64,000 nt of DNA from Gammaproteobacteria bacterium (GCA_017577615.1 PKRE01000003.1:1-64000), one strand, 5' to 3'; numbered from the stretch's first letter, positions 55,326 through 64,000 are shown. Made by a program: numbers and translations. The notes: generated by a model not told the origin, from the letters alone.

Positions 55326-55473
55326 GACTGTTGATCGTTGACAACTCATTCGCCCTCCCCCTGGAGAGCACTTTGGCACTCAACAGAGGGCACTCATTGA
55401 TCCGTCCTGCTTGCGGAACGTCGACGTGTGGAACGTTGATCCTCCCCGCTTGCGGGAGAAGGTCAGGAGGGGC
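55326..55473. repeat. duplicated block, copy A
   Basis: A block of about 150 bp containing TTGACAACTCATTCGCC and ending in GGAACGTTGATCCTCCCCGC, then GGTCAGGAGGGG. Copy B lies at 56128-56281 in direct orientation. The last 43 bases are identical. Confidence 0.75.
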
Positions 55474-55497
55474 CTACAGTCCATCCTTCATCTCCAC

Positions 55498-55833
55498 CTA
55501 TCCTTCATCTCCACGCAGCTCTAAGTTGTTCTGCACGCGACGCACACCTTCAACGTTCCGCGCCACTTGCTCGGCGCGGCGACGTGCTTGCTCATCGTCG
55601 ACGAAGCCGTTCAGCTGAACGACGCCCTGGAATGTCTCCACGTTGATCTGATATGCCTTCGTTTCCGAGTTTGAGATGAGCGCCGATTTCACCTTCGCAG
55701 TGATCACGCTATCGTCTATCACCCGCCCCGTATTGGCACCGGCGCTTTGCATCGGGCCGGTCTCTGAATTCGATGCGCAGCCGATGAGCCCGACGCCCAG
55801 CAAGGCAGCTGCGAGTAATGGTATGACCTTCAT
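55498..55833 (-). CDS. BON-domain lipoprotein
   Basis: This is a 111-residue lipoprotein with a signal peptide ending in lipobox IGC. One BON domain follows (residues about 40-108): DSVITAKVKSALISN, VETFQGVVQLNGFVDD and ARNVEGVRRVQNNL. BON proteins of the OsmY/YraP type bind envelope phospholipids and help outer-membrane integrity under stress. The ATG at 55833 has AAGGA 7 bp upstream; the longer frame runs into repeats. It is bracketed by duplicated repeat blocks. Confidence 0.88.
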   Translation of the reverse strand: MKVIPLLAAALLGVGLIGCASNSETGPMQSAGANTGRVIDDSVITAKVKSALISNSETKAYQINVETFQGVVQLNGFVDDEQARRRAEQVARNVEGVRRVQNNLELRGDEG

Positions 55834-56012
55834 GTGCAAGTCCTTCGTACAGCGCTTCACAACAAAGCTGTAAACAAAAGGGTTAGAGCGGAAGTGAAGT
55901 TCCCCCGGGCTCGGGGCGCGGGACTCGGGGTGAAAGCCTTCGCTGCGTTTCGTAGCAGGAGGGGGGAACCTACGGCCTAGTGCCTGCAGCCTCACATGCA
56001 CCCCCTCCCCAA

Positions 56013-56045
56013 CCCTCCCCCGCTCGCATCGCTCGCGGGGGAGGG
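56013..56045. repeat. REP-like hairpin with long loop
   Basis: Stem CCCTCCCCCGC/GCGGGGGAGGG with an 11-bp loop, upstream of the 25-bp tandem array. Confidence 0.8.
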
Positions 56046-56048
56046 AGC

Positions 56049-56123
56049 GGTTCCTTGCCATCCACCCGCAGAAGGTTCCTTGCCATCCACCCGCAGAAGG
56101 TTCCGTGCCATCCACTCGCAGAA
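56049..56123. repeat. tandem array of three 25-bp units
   Basis: Three units starting GGTTCC at 56049, 56074 and 56099, reading GGTTCCTTGCCATCC then ACCCGCAGAA. The first two are identical. Confidence 0.88.
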
Positions 56124-56127
56124 AGAG

Positions 56128-56281
56128 TGTCTGTTTGATGTTGACAGCTCATTCGCCTCTCCCACTTGCGAGAGGCACTTGGGAACTCATCAATACGTCC
56201 GCTTGCGGGACGTGTGGAATGCTGTTTACGACGCGCGGAACGTTGATCCTCCCCGCTTGCGGGAGAAGGTCAGGAGGGGGG
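56128..56281. repeat. duplicated block, copy B
   Basis: Direct repeat of the block at 55326-55473, again ending in GTTGATCCTCCCCGCTTGCG and GGTCAGGAGGGG. It lies just after the DUF1501 gene stop on the minus strand. Confidence 0.75.
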
Positions 56282-56295
56282 CGCCAACCCGAGCC

Positions 56296-57864
56296 TTACA
56301 CGATCGGTTCAAACGCGATCAACGACTCCAGCGCCGCGCCTCGACCCAGCGCGTTCTGCGGCAGGTTCTCGAACACGCCTACCTCGCCGTGCAGAGCCAG
56401 GTAGTTCAACACGACCGTCTGCACGAGCAGGTTGACGTTGTTGGCGGCCGGGCTGCTCGAGTTCACGACATCGCCGTTCGCGCTGAAATAGCCGAGCTGC
56501 TGATGGCGGCCAGCCGACGAAGTTCCTTCGCCGATGAGCAGCGGACGTCCCGTTGGGTTGTAAACCAAGAAGAAGGACGCAGCCGTCGCCTGATTGTCGC
56601 CGGTCCACTCACCCTTGCCGCGGCCGCCCGGAGAATCGTCGATGCGCCCATTCGACGACAAGGAACCATCACTGAACACATAGAGCATCAGCGGCTTGCC
56701 GACCAGTGCCGCGTACTGGAGGCACGCCCCCATGCACTGCCCGGCGCGATAATCGCGCGCCTCGCCAGTCGCTCGCTCGCCGGTGTGATAGTCGAAGCCA
56801 CCCATGGTGATCGTGCCCGCCCCCGCGAGACCCTGAATGACGAGCTTCATGACGGCCGCGGTCTTCTCGAACTCGCGATCGCCGCCGAAGTTGTTTCCGA
56901 AGATCGACGTGATATGTGGATCTTGCAGAGGGTCGAGCGCGGCGGGATCTCCGAAGGCGGCGACAGTATCCGCCGTCTTCACGTAACTGCATCGCATGCG
57001 TTTCTTGATGGTTGCATCGTCTGCCACCCGCGTCTGCACGTCTGGATCGTCGAGCACGTCGCGGCTGATGCGCACCATCGATTCCAGCGCTTTCACGGCA
57101 TCGGGCAACTTCAAGATGTTCTCACCCGTGTCGACGAGACCGACGACATCGCTGCGACGATCGATCTTGGTCGGACGATACTCCGGATCCATGAAGGTGG
57201 CGGGCGCTCTGGAGTTGCCGCCCGAATCGGAATTCTGCGAACCGATGAGGGTCAAGAGCTCGCCGCGCACACCTGCGACTTGCGCCAGCCAATACATCGG
57301 ATTGTGCGGATTGTTGCCCGTGTCGTTCTCCGAGCGCGCCGCGATCACACAGCCATTCACGCGTGCGCGCGTATCGGGCGTGGTCACCGACTGCATGCCG
57401 CGCAGGAACGCGCTGTCGCTATGGAACGGCAAACCGAACTCCGTGTTGACGAAGGCCGGATTGGTCGGTAGCTGGTCGGGCGGAAGCCCCTGCTTGACGT
57501 AGCCCTGTGTCGACAGGAAATCAAACGGGCCGCCTTCCTTACCGGCAAGGACGTTGGAGCCGACAATGTTCGCGCCGCCGGCAAGATCGAAGCAGATGAA
57601 CGGTATCTTGCCGGCGCCAGGTAAAATGCCGCAGTCCACCTTCATCGCGTTGATGTCACTTGCCAGCTCGATGGCCGCCTGGGCGCGTGCACGGCGCGGC
57701 GCGAGCAACGACCCCACTCCGCTCGACATGATCACCGTCGCCGCGCCGGTGAGAAATCCCTGCGCGAGGAAGTCACGGCGCGTCACCGGGCGCTTGTGCG
57801 ATTCGTGCCGCAGCGGCTCATCGAGACCCAAGGGGCGTTTGCGACGGGACTTGATGATCAACAT
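56296..57864 (-). CDS. exported DUF1501-like protein
   Basis: This is a 522-residue protein with a Tat-type signal (VTRRDFLAQGFLTGAATVI). The alkaline-phosphatase-like DUF1501 layout includes IPFICFDLAGGANIVGSN, LPFHSDSAFLRGM, MGGFDYHTGERATGEARDYR and MLYVFSDGSLSSNG. DUF1501 proteins are sulfatase-fold relatives of unknown activity, usually encoded with cytochrome-c (DUF1800/PSD-type) partners, as here. GAGAGG lies 8 bp before the ATG. It follows the LamG/cytochrome gene after 12 bp and is the last gene of the unit. Confidence 0.8.
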   Translation of the reverse strand: MLIIKSRRKRPLGLDEPLRHESHKRPVTRRDFLAQGFLTGAATVIMSSGVGSLLAPRRARAQAAIELASDINAMKVDCGILPGAGKIPFICFDLAGGANIVGSNVLAGKEGGPFDFLSTQGYVKQGLPPDQLPTNPAFVNTEFGLPFHSDSAFLRGMQSVTTPDTRARVNGCVIAARSENDTGNNPHNPMYWLAQVAGVRGELLTLIGSQNSDSGGNSRAPATFMDPEYRPTKIDRRSDVVGLVDTGENILKLPDAVKALESMVRISRDVLDDPDVQTRVADDATIKKRMRCSYVKTADTVAAFGDPAALDPLQDPHITSIFGNNFGGDREFEKTAAVMKLVIQGLAGAGTITMGGFDYHTGERATGEARDYRAGQCMGACLQYAALVGKPLMLYVFSDGSLSSNGRIDDSPGGRGKGEWTGDNQATAASFFLVYNPTGRPLLIGEGTSSAGRHQQLGYFSANGDVVNSSSPAANNVNLLVQTVVLNYLALHGEVGVFENLPQNALGRGAALESLIAFEPIV

Positions 57865-57876
57865 GCGTATCGCCTC

Positions 57877-60312
57877 TCAGTGAATCAACGTGGCGGCATT
57901 GCCAAGAGCCGCACCGCAGACAGCCTTCGCGACCTCTTTGATGCGATCCGCGTTATCGCAACTCTGCAATTGACACAGGTCATCGATGAGATCGTCGAGT
58001 TCGTTTTGCACCAGCGGCGCGTCGGGCAATGTGGCGACCTGCGATCCGAGCTCGCCGATCACCCTCCTGACCAGCGGCCCAGTGATCGCCTGACGATCAG
58101 CAGCAGCGTCCAAGCGCGAAGGCAGAGGTGCGCCAAAGAAGGCATTGCGCGCGCTCTCGTTGTCGACCAGCACGTTGCAGTACTGAAACGCCAGCTGTGC
58201 AATCGCGGTCTGATGGGACGACAGGAACGCTTGTATGTCGTTCACGGCCGGGAGCGACTGACGCACGTTCGCGTACGTCGAGCGAATGCTGGAGTGGCGC
58301 GGATCGACGCCTGTGATCGTCGCGAATGTGGCGTTGATGGCATCGAACGTTCGCACACCGATATCGGGTGGCGGCGTCACGTTGACGGGCGCAGCAGCAA
58401 TCCCGTCCGTGAGCTCCGAGCACACGTGACTGCGGGAGCCGAGCTGATCGAAGCACAGGAAAAACTCATCGAACTCCGGGCCTTGCTCGCGGCCGATGAT
58501 CGTGCCGACCCTCGATAGCAATTGCCCTTCTGTGGGCGAATACGTTGCATCTGTGATCTCTGTCTCGAGCAAGCGATAAGCCTGACCCACGAGCGGTTCG
58601 GAGCCGTTGATGCCGATACGCATGCCGCGCAGCGGGATGCGACCCGGTGTGGCGTTCGGATCGAGACTGATGAACTTCGGCATCGTGAATAGATAGCTGT
58701 AGCTATCGTATTCGGCCGCCTCGAACATGATGTACGACTGCGGCACGCCGGTGATGTGCTCGACGCCGAACAGCAGAAAGTACTTCTGACCCACGCCCGC
58801 CGCAAAGTTCTGCCGCACCTGCTCCGGCGTCAACGCGCGATTGTGAACTGAGACGAAGCGAATCACACCCTGCCATTGACGGTTGTTGCTCACGTCATTG
58901 CCGAGCACGAAGGCGAAGGTGTCGTCCCAGTCGCCGAGCGTGCCGCCGCCTTGCTGGTCGACATCGCCCGTGAACTCGCCGTTCACGTAGATCCGACGGC
59001 CGTTGAGGGGATCGAAGGTCATCACGACGTGCTGCAATGACGCTTGCAACCGCTGATCGGCATCAGCAGTCGAAAGTGGAGGTGTGCCGTTGCTGCCGGT
59101 CGCTGTGCTGCGGACGAGGAAATCGTAGTTGTACTGCGTCTGCCCCATCGTGAAGTTGCGACTGGTCGCGCTGCCCGAATAGCTCACGATGCGTGCGTCT
59201 TCCTGCGTCACGTTGCCCGGCACGACCCATGCCTCGATGGAGAACTCGCCGGTCGCAGTGATGAGCTGGTAGAGCTTGCGGCTCGATGTCGTCGAGGCCT
59301 GCGCTTTGGCGGGCCGCCCGTCGCCGGCGCGGATGTTGATTCCCCAACCACCGACCCACTCGATATCGCCCGAGAGATGCAAGTCGGCCGCAGGATCCAC
59401 ACCGCTCGTGTCGTAGGCGATCGTGCCATGACCCGTCTTGAACTCGTAACGCGCAATCTCGTGCGCGTCGTAGCGGCTGCCGCCGCTCGCGACCGTGCCG
59501 TCGACGAGCCTGAGCGCCTTACTTACGACGAGCTGCGGATCGATGGCTTCGGGTTGAATGGCATCCGCGATCGCTTGGATGAGCGACTGCACCAATTGCG
59601 CGTTCTGCTCGCAGTTGCCCCAGCAGTTGTGCGACTCCGCACGCAGTCGCACGACGAAGCGCGACGCAGCCGGATCGTCCAGATTGATCTTCGGAATCGA
59701 CGCGAGATACGCCTCGTTGATGTCGTCCGAGGAGAAATACGGCGCTTGGGCCGTCGCCGCGTCGGCGCGATGACAGCCCCGGCAATTCGTCACCAAGACA
59801 TCGTGAAGAGCCGAGAACTGCGGTGGCGGCGTTGCGGGCAGACGCCGGCTCGCACCGGGATCCTTCGGCTCAGGCGGCACGAGCTCGATTTGGCGGCCGA
59901 CGCCGTCCGTCGTGCCAACCCAGTTCGTGATCCAGGTCGTGAGAATGCTCGCGCAAGCGCCGGCGTCTGCGAGCCAGCAGTTGTGCCCGCCCGCAACCTT
60001 GGTGACGAGCGCGGATTGCGATGGCTGGTCGCGATCGACGAACGGGTTCGCGGCCTCATAGGCGAGATTGACGTCGTCCGAGCGCGCGAACGTAGGCGCT
60101 TGGCCGCCTTGGTAGTGACAAGCACCGCAGCGATTCTCGCCGCGGATGTTCTCCCAGAAGCTGATGCGGAATGCCTGAATGTCTGCGGTTGCAGGCGGCG
60201 GTCCGGAGTAGCTCGCTCCCGCACTCGGCGGCTTGGTGACCGGATTTTCCTCGGTCGGCGCACCGCTGCTGCAACCGACCAACACACAGACGCTCAAGGC
60301 CGCGAGGACCAA
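57877..60312 (-). CDS. lipoprotein with two c-type haem motifs and a LamG domain
   Basis: The mature part begins at lipobox VGC and has two haem-c motifs (CGACH and CRGCH) in Planctomycete-type cytochrome segments. It also has a LamG/concanavalin-like domain (FSIEAWVVPGNVTQEDARI, QHVVMTFDPLNGRRIYVNGE), then a long C-terminal region. It is predicted to be an exported haem lipoprotein. The start is a problem: the frame runs open to 61062 through repeat DNA, with no ATG or GTG near the lipobox. TTG at 60312 is the best start but gives only a 13-residue signal peptide with no basic residue. It is encoded just ahead of the DUF1501 gene. Confidence 0.78.
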   Translation of the reverse strand: MVLAALSVCVLVGCSSGAPTEENPVTKPPSAGASYSGPPPATADIQAFRISFWENIRGENRCGACHYQGGQAPTFARSDDVNLAYEAANPFVDRDQPSQSALVTKVAGGHNCWLADAGACASILTTWITNWVGTTDGVGRQIELVPPEPKDPGASRRLPATPPPQFSALHDVLVTNCRGCHRADAATAQAPYFSSDDINEAYLASIPKINLDDPAASRFVVRLRAESHNCWGNCEQNAQLVQSLIQAIADAIQPEAIDPQLVVSKALRLVDGTVASGGSRYDAHEIARYEFKTGHGTIAYDTSGVDPAADLHLSGDIEWVGGWGINIRAGDGRPAKAQASTTSSRKLYQLITATGEFSIEAWVVPGNVTQEDARIVSYSGSATSRNFTMGQTQYNYDFLVRSTATGSNGTPPLSTADADQRLQASLQHVVMTFDPLNGRRIYVNGEFTGDVDQQGGGTLGDWDDTFAFVLGNDVSNNRQWQGVIRFVSVHNRALTPEQVRQNFAAGVGQKYFLLFGVEHITGVPQSYIMFEAAEYDSYSYLFTMPKFISLDPNATPGRIPLRGMRIGINGSEPLVGQAYRLLETEITDATYSPTEGQLLSRVGTIIGREQGPEFDEFFLCFDQLGSRSHVCSELTDGIAAAPVNVTPPPDIGVRTFDAINATFATITGVDPRHSSIRSTYANVRQSLPAVNDIQAFLSSHQTAIAQLAFQYCNVLVDNESARNAFFGAPLPSRLDAAADRQAITGPLVRRVIGELGSQVATLPDAPLVQNELDDLIDDLCQLQSCDNADRIKEVAKAVCGAALGNAATLIH

Positions 60313-60331
60313 CGAGCGCCCCCCTCCCTGA

Positions 60332-60356
60332 CCCTCCCCCGCTTTGCGGGGGAGGG
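60332..60356. repeat. REP-like hairpin at the 5' end of the LamG/cytochrome gene
   Basis: Perfect CCCTCCCCCGC/GCGGGGGAGGG stem with a TTT loop, only 20 bp upstream of the proposed TTG start. Confidence 0.85.
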
Positions 60357-60391
60357 ATAAGGAGGTCGCCCGCGCTGCGCGGGGGAGCGGT

Positions 60392-60553
60392 GAAGTAGCC
60401 CGCGCATTGCACGAGGGTGGAGTAGCCCGCACACTGCACGAGGGTGAAGTAGCCCGCACACTGCACGAGGGTGAAGTAGCCCGCACACTGCACGAGGGTG
60501 AAGTAGCCCGCACACTGCACGAGGGTGAAGTAGCCCGCACACTGCACGAGCGA
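60392..60553. repeat. tandem array of six 27-bp units
   Basis: Six units of GAAGTAGCCCGCACACTGCA plus CGAGGGT, back to back. The unit is nine codons, so minus-strand frames stay open and give a repeated RATSPSCSV. There are no unique spacers, so it is not a CRISPR. Confidence 0.92.
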
Positions 60554-60625
60554 GGTAAGGAAGTCGTCCGCGCAGCGCTGGGGAGGGCTAAGGAAGTAGC
60601 TCGCACAGTACGGGTTTGAGCAATT

Positions 60626-60853
60626 CCCTCCCCCGCGAAGCGGGGGAGGGCTAGGGAGGGGGCAAACGCACGCACCATGCGAGCCAACGCCCAGAGCCCA
60701 GAGCCCAGAGCCCGTCTAAGGCGGCTATAGGCGGTAGGCTGTAGGTTGTAGGCAGCCCTTCCTTCCCCCGCTGCGCGCGGGACGGTTGGGGAGGGAGACC
60801 CCGCACAGCGAAAGGTTCGGAAGACAGTCCCCTCCTCCGCCTTGCGGGGGAGG
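60626..60853. repeat. further REP-like hairpins and G-rich words
   Basis: There is a perfect hairpin at 60626-60650 (GAA loop). Then come CCAGAGCCCAGAGCCC and (GTAGGCT)n words at about 60690-60755, and an imperfect hairpin at about 60830-60853. This fills the gap between two genes that otherwise look like one unit. Confidence 0.75.
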
Positions 60854-60902
60854 GTTAGGGAGGGGGCGCAGGCTCTCTTGTGCTTCATTCTTCTTACTTC
60901 CC

Positions 60903-62123
60903 TCACGGCCCGGCACAATGCGCTGCGGCTTCCGCAAACACCCGCCGCAAGTTGCCACCGTTTTGCTTGAAACTCTGTGTGCTCGCGGCCACGCGCGCGT
61001 GGTCTTGTGGCGTGCTGGGGGAGCGGAAACAGACCGCCCTGAATACCTTTTCGACTTGGCATTGGGCGAAGGCGTCGCTATGCGCCAGCTCTTGGCCGAG
61101 TGACTTCGCCCCATTGCCGCGGCCCGGCAGGCTCGGATCCCATCCCAGCAGACGATTCGGCCCCGGCAGGCGATAGCGGTTCTCCCACGCATCATCCGAC
61201 GTGACGAAGCCGAACTTGAAGTTGTCCGCATTGATCAGGTACTTCGGCTGGACCTGTCCCTCGGTGTAGACGAGCCGACCCTGCGCCTCATCGAAGTTGT
61301 AATAAGCAAACGCCTGCGCCATCGGATCCATTCCGTTGTGGCAGCCGACGCAGTTATTGAGAAACACGCTGCTGTCGCCGCCGGGGCTGCGCGAGACGTC
61401 TTGCCGAATACGATCGGGCGGCAGGCGCGTATCGAGAAGTTGCTCGAGATCGCGACATAGATGATTCAGCATCGTGAACCGAAACATCGCGCGGTTCGTC
61501 CCCGCGATGAAGAACGCTTCCGACGCCGCACGCGAGGTAATCACCCCTGCGGTGGCATGCGGCGGAATGCCGGTCAGCGACGATTGTGATCGCGCTTCGA
61601 GCACGACGCGCAGATCGGCGTTGTCGGTCTCGAGCGCGACGTAGTGATCGTTATTGACAGGAGAATACGCCGGCGTGACGCCCCGACCTACGTAAACAAT
61701 GTCCTCGTAAAGAATGCCGCGAAAGTCCCGATCGTCGCGCACGAAGCCGATGACGGTCGCCGTATAGTCGTTGAGCGCTGCAAATGCCGTCTGGTCGCGA
61801 TTCGTCCAAGGTGTGGCGAAGTTCTTGAGCGTGACCGAGTAAAAGTAGCGCGAATGCTCTTCACGAGGATCCATAATGAACAGCGCGGCATCGACAGGAC
61901 TCGTCGCCACCATCGGCTCGAGCCGGTCCAACAGCTCCTTCGATGGCGGCGTGCCTGTGAGGCGATCGAACATTCGCTTTGCCTGCTCGCGCGGGCCCGC
62001 GAATGCCTCCCCTTGCGGCGGCGCAAGCGCCAAGACTGCGAGAGCCAACATCGCCGCTGTCCTCACCGAGACGCTCCTGGGCGATGCTCGCATCGGTTCC
62101 GCTGTGCCGTTCATGTTGTTCAT
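60903..62123 (-). CDS. exported cytochrome c-like protein of the DUF1592/PSD type
   Basis: This is a 406-residue protein with a signal peptide (MLALAVLALAPPQGEAFA). One haem motif CVGCH (NNCVGCHNGMDPMAQAFAYY) lies near residue 270. The segments FDEAQGRLVYTEGQVQPKYL, KSLGQELAHSDAFAQCQVEKVF and a conserved C-terminal Cys resemble the DUF1592/DUF1588/DUF1585 proteins that accompany DUF1501 genes. Its catalytic role is unknown. It heads the minus-strand group and is divergent from the HzsA-like gene. In-frame ATGs at 62123, 62114 and 62093 are possible starts. Confidence 0.75.
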   Translation of the reverse strand: MNNMNGTAEPMRASPRSVSVRTAAMLALAVLALAPPQGEAFAGPREQAKRMFDRLTGTPPSKELLDRLEPMVATSPVDAALFIMDPREEHSRYFYSVTLKNFATPWTNRDQTAFAALNDYTATVIGFVRDDRDFRGILYEDIVYVGRGVTPAYSPVNNDHYVALETDNADLRVVLEARSQSSLTGIPPHATAGVITSRAASEAFFIAGTNRAMFRFTMLNHLCRDLEQLLDTRLPPDRIRQDVSRSPGGDSSVFLNNCVGCHNGMDPMAQAFAYYNFDEAQGRLVYTEGQVQPKYLINADNFKFGFVTSDDAWENRYRLPGPNRLLGWDPSLPGRGNGAKSLGQELAHSDAFAQCQVEKVFRAVCFRSPSTPQDHARVAASTQSFKQNGGNLRRVFAEAAAHCAGP

Positions 62124-62658
62124 GCCAGGTCCGGGTGGTTTGTGATTCGTGACTTCTTTTTTGGGATCGGTGTGATCGGTCGCTCGACTGTCTGCTCCCT
62201 AGTCTTCTCTATGGCGTCACGAATCACGAGTTCCTTCGCGTTCGCGCATTTGTCTAATGTTTTCCGACAGTCGCGCGAAATATACGCGGCACGACTCGAG
62301 CGAGTAAGTGTCTCAAGTGTCAGACGTCGCCGTGCGGAGACAGTATGGGTAGCCTCGCGCGCGCGTATAGTCTCGCTGCCGCGATGCGACTTGCATTCAA
62401 GCCAGCCTCCGCGGCGCAAAATGTGAGCGACGTCACGAACTCGAGCGATGACGTATCCAGCACGCACCTCTAATCAGGGTTTGTCTGGAGCGCTCTGTGA
62501 CTGGCTTAACAGATGACAGAATATGTCGCGTCGATGATGCGTGATATTGACGTTCGTCGCTGCTGCTTCAGGGATGAGCAATTGTTGGTTTCGGCACGCA
62601 ACTCGTCAGCACGCCAAGATCGCACTGAACAATAAATCGGACCGACCCGGAGTACACA
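62124..62658. other. 535-bp divergent intergenic region
   Basis: It must hold the promoters of the two divergent units. No convincing promoter, RNA or gene was seen; a 115-residue minus-strand frame here has no supporting features. Confidence 0.6.
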
Positions 62659-64000
62659 ATGCCTGGCCACGCCAAGGGCGTTCGAGTCATCTCGCGCAGT
62701 GCTCATGCCTCCCCGCTGGGCGCCTCACTCTTTGCGACCTGCTGCATGTTGGCGCTCTCCGCGTGTGACAGCAGCACGGGCGGCACCGACGTCACGATCG
62801 GCAGCGGTCAGAACATGGACCCCGTGACGCTGGACTTCCCGGTGTTCTACATCAAACGTCCGTTGCCCGAGGAGAACGTTCGTGAACGTGATGCGCGCGA
62901 GCTCCTGCGCTTCGAGATCGGCGCAGATTTATATATGCGCGATCGCGCTTCGCCGTCTGCTGCGGACGTCAATCTCACCGGGGAGATCACCCAAGGGCGT
63001 GGCGACGTCCGTTATCTCAGCGTGAGCTTCGACGGCACGAAGGTGCTGTTTTCGATGCGCGCCCCATTCATCGAAGGCGCCGATGAAGAAGACCAACCGA
63101 CTTGGAACATCTGGGAGTACGACACGACGACACGTGTTCTGCGCCGAGTGATTGCCTCCGACACGATCGCCGAAGAGGGTCACGACATCATGCCCCACTA
63201 CCTGCCGGACGGGCGTATCGTGTTCACGTCCACGCGGCAGCGTCAGTCGCAAGCGATCTTGCTGGACGAAAGCAAGCCGGCCTTCACTGCGCAGACAGAA
63301 AGCCTGCAGTTTCGCGAGCCCGCCTTTGTGCTGCACGTGATGAATGCGGACGGCACGGATATCAAACAGATCTCATTCAATCAGAGCCACGACCTTTATC
63401 CGTCCGTGCTTGCCAATGGCAAGATCGTCTTCACGCGCTGGGAACATCACATCGACGATGACCAGTTCGACATTTACACGATCAATCCGGACGGCACGGG
63501 GCTCGAGCTCCTCTACGGCGCGCAGAGCCACAACACGGGCACGCCAGATCCGAGATCTGGCAACCCATCGCGGATCGAGTTCATGCAACCCAGGCCGATG
63601 CCGGACGGGCGCACCCTTGCACTCATCCGTCCCTCTCGCGGCACGAACGAAGGCGGCGATCTGGTCCTCATCGATACAGTGAACTTCGTCAACAACACAC
63701 AACCCACCGCCGCCAACGCCGGTTTGCCTGGTCCGGCCCAGCAGCGGGCGTTGCCGACCGACGTGCGCACCATTCCGGGGCCTTCCCCCGGCGGTCGTTA
63801 CCGCATGGCCTCACCGTTGTTCGACGGCACTGATCGGCTGCTTGTGAGCTGGTCACAGTGCCGCTTGATCGAAAACTCCCGCATTGTCCCGTGCACGAGC
63901 GAGCGGCTCGCGAGGCCGGACGCGGTCGAGGCGCCGCCGCTCTACGGGATCTATGTCTATGACACTCGCGACAACACCCAGCGCCCGATCGTCGCCCCTG
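62659..64000 (+). CDS. HzsA-like beta-propeller lipoprotein (3' end outside window)
   Basis: The frame starts at ATG 62659 with GGAG 6 bp upstream. It has a lipoprotein signal with lipobox LSAC near residue 36 and runs open to the window end (447 codons). Propeller-type blades are clear: YLSVSFDGTKVLFSMRAP, IMPHYLPDGRIVFTSTRQ, QISFNQSHDLYPSVLANGKI and IYTINPDGTGLELLYG. These words resemble the middle domain of hydrazine synthase alpha (HzsA-related proteins), which also exist outside anammox bacteria with unknown function. A haem site may lie beyond the window. It is divergent from the cytochrome/DUF1501 group. Confidence 0.8.
   Translation, partial: MPGHAKGVRVISRSAHASPLGASLFATCCMLALSACDSSTGGTDVTIGSGQNMDPVTLDFPVFYIKRPLPEENVRERDARELLRFEIGADLYMRDRASPSAADVNLTGEITQGRGDVRYLSVSFDGTKVLFSMRAPFIEGADEEDQPTWNIWEYDTTTRVLRRVIASDTIAEEGHDIMPHYLPDGRIVFTSTRQRQSQAILLDESKPAFTAQTESLQFREPAFVLHVMNADGTDIKQISFNQSHDLYPSVLANGKIVFTRWEHHIDDDQFDIYTINPDGTGLELLYGAQSHNTGTPDPRSGNPSRIEFMQPRPMPDGRTLALIRPSRGTNEGGDLVLIDTVNFVNNTQPTAANAGLPGPAQQRALPTDVRTIPGPSPGGRYRMASPLFDGTDRLLVSWSQCRLIENSRIVPCTSERLARPDAVEAPPLYGIYVYDTRDNTQRPIVAP

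Noticed and set aside
60392..60553. Possible CRISPR array
   Set aside because: Units are contiguous without unique spacers, and no cas gene is nearby.
62120..62467. 115-residue minus-strand ORF upstream of the cytochrome gene
   Set aside because: No motif, signal or ribosome-binding site, and it occupies the divergent promoter region.

Overview
The window looks like a chromosomal segment of a high-GC gammaproteobacterium close to the Xanthomonadales/Nevskiales/Steroidobacterales. The reasons are conserved gene orders: bamD divergent from rluD-pgeF with clpB nearby; fmdB-aspS; sucC-sucD beside pilS-pilR; and pilA...pilB-pilC-pilD-coaE. There are also many TonB/lipoprotein-type envelope genes. 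No rRNA, tRNA, integrase or transposase was recognised. The genus is an inference.

Layout. 1-7.9 kb: a repeat block, maiA, the divergent pair ppsA/ppsR, small hypothetical genes (including a pair overlapping by ATGA) and a lipoprotein metallopeptidase. 8-19 kb: a nine-gene minus-strand operon (MFS permease, VOC protein, methyltransferase, small protein, cupin, Sel1-like protein, TonB-dependent receptor, secreted alpha/beta hydrolase, FAD oxidoreductase) faced by a divergent LysR regulator, with a perfect palindrome between them. This is a coherent but unidentified uptake-and-catabolism system. 19-26 kb: mutS, a lipase-like hydrolase, and a three-gene sugar module (DUF1080, Gfo/Idh/MocA, sugar isomerase/epimerase). 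26-37.5 kb: aspS, fmdB, clpB, a ZIP transporter, pgeF, rluD, bamD and nadE. 38-54.9 kb: sucD and sucC, pilS and pilR, a membrane phosphotransferase/sulfatase-like protein, pilA with a sigma-54 promoter, an ICMT-like membrane methyltransferase, a beta-lactamase-fold protein, pilB, pilC, pilD and coaE. 55-64 kb: a BON lipoprotein in repeat-rich DNA, then an outward-facing group of DUF1501, LamG/cytochrome c, cytochrome c-like and HzsA-like propeller genes; the last runs off the window.

Two themes go beyond the gene list. First, intergenic DNA is crowded with repeats: hairpins of the form CCCTCCCCCGC-loop-GCGGGGGAGGG, tandem arrays with 24-, 25-, 27- and 60-bp units built around them, and G-rich low-complexity words arranged as facing inverted arms. 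Two such arm pairs enclose broken four-helix-bundle (S23-type) genes, one of them lying between pilS and pilR. Second, two unrelated housekeeping proteins, SucD and FmdB, carry histone-H1-like Lys/Ala tails, which on SucD adds about 110 residues.

The genes most likely to work together are the LysR-controlled operon, the DUF1080 sugar module, the type IV pilus set with its three accessory membrane/periplasmic enzymes, and the cytochrome/DUF1501/HzsA-like envelope group. Functions of the first and last groups are inferred from families and context only.
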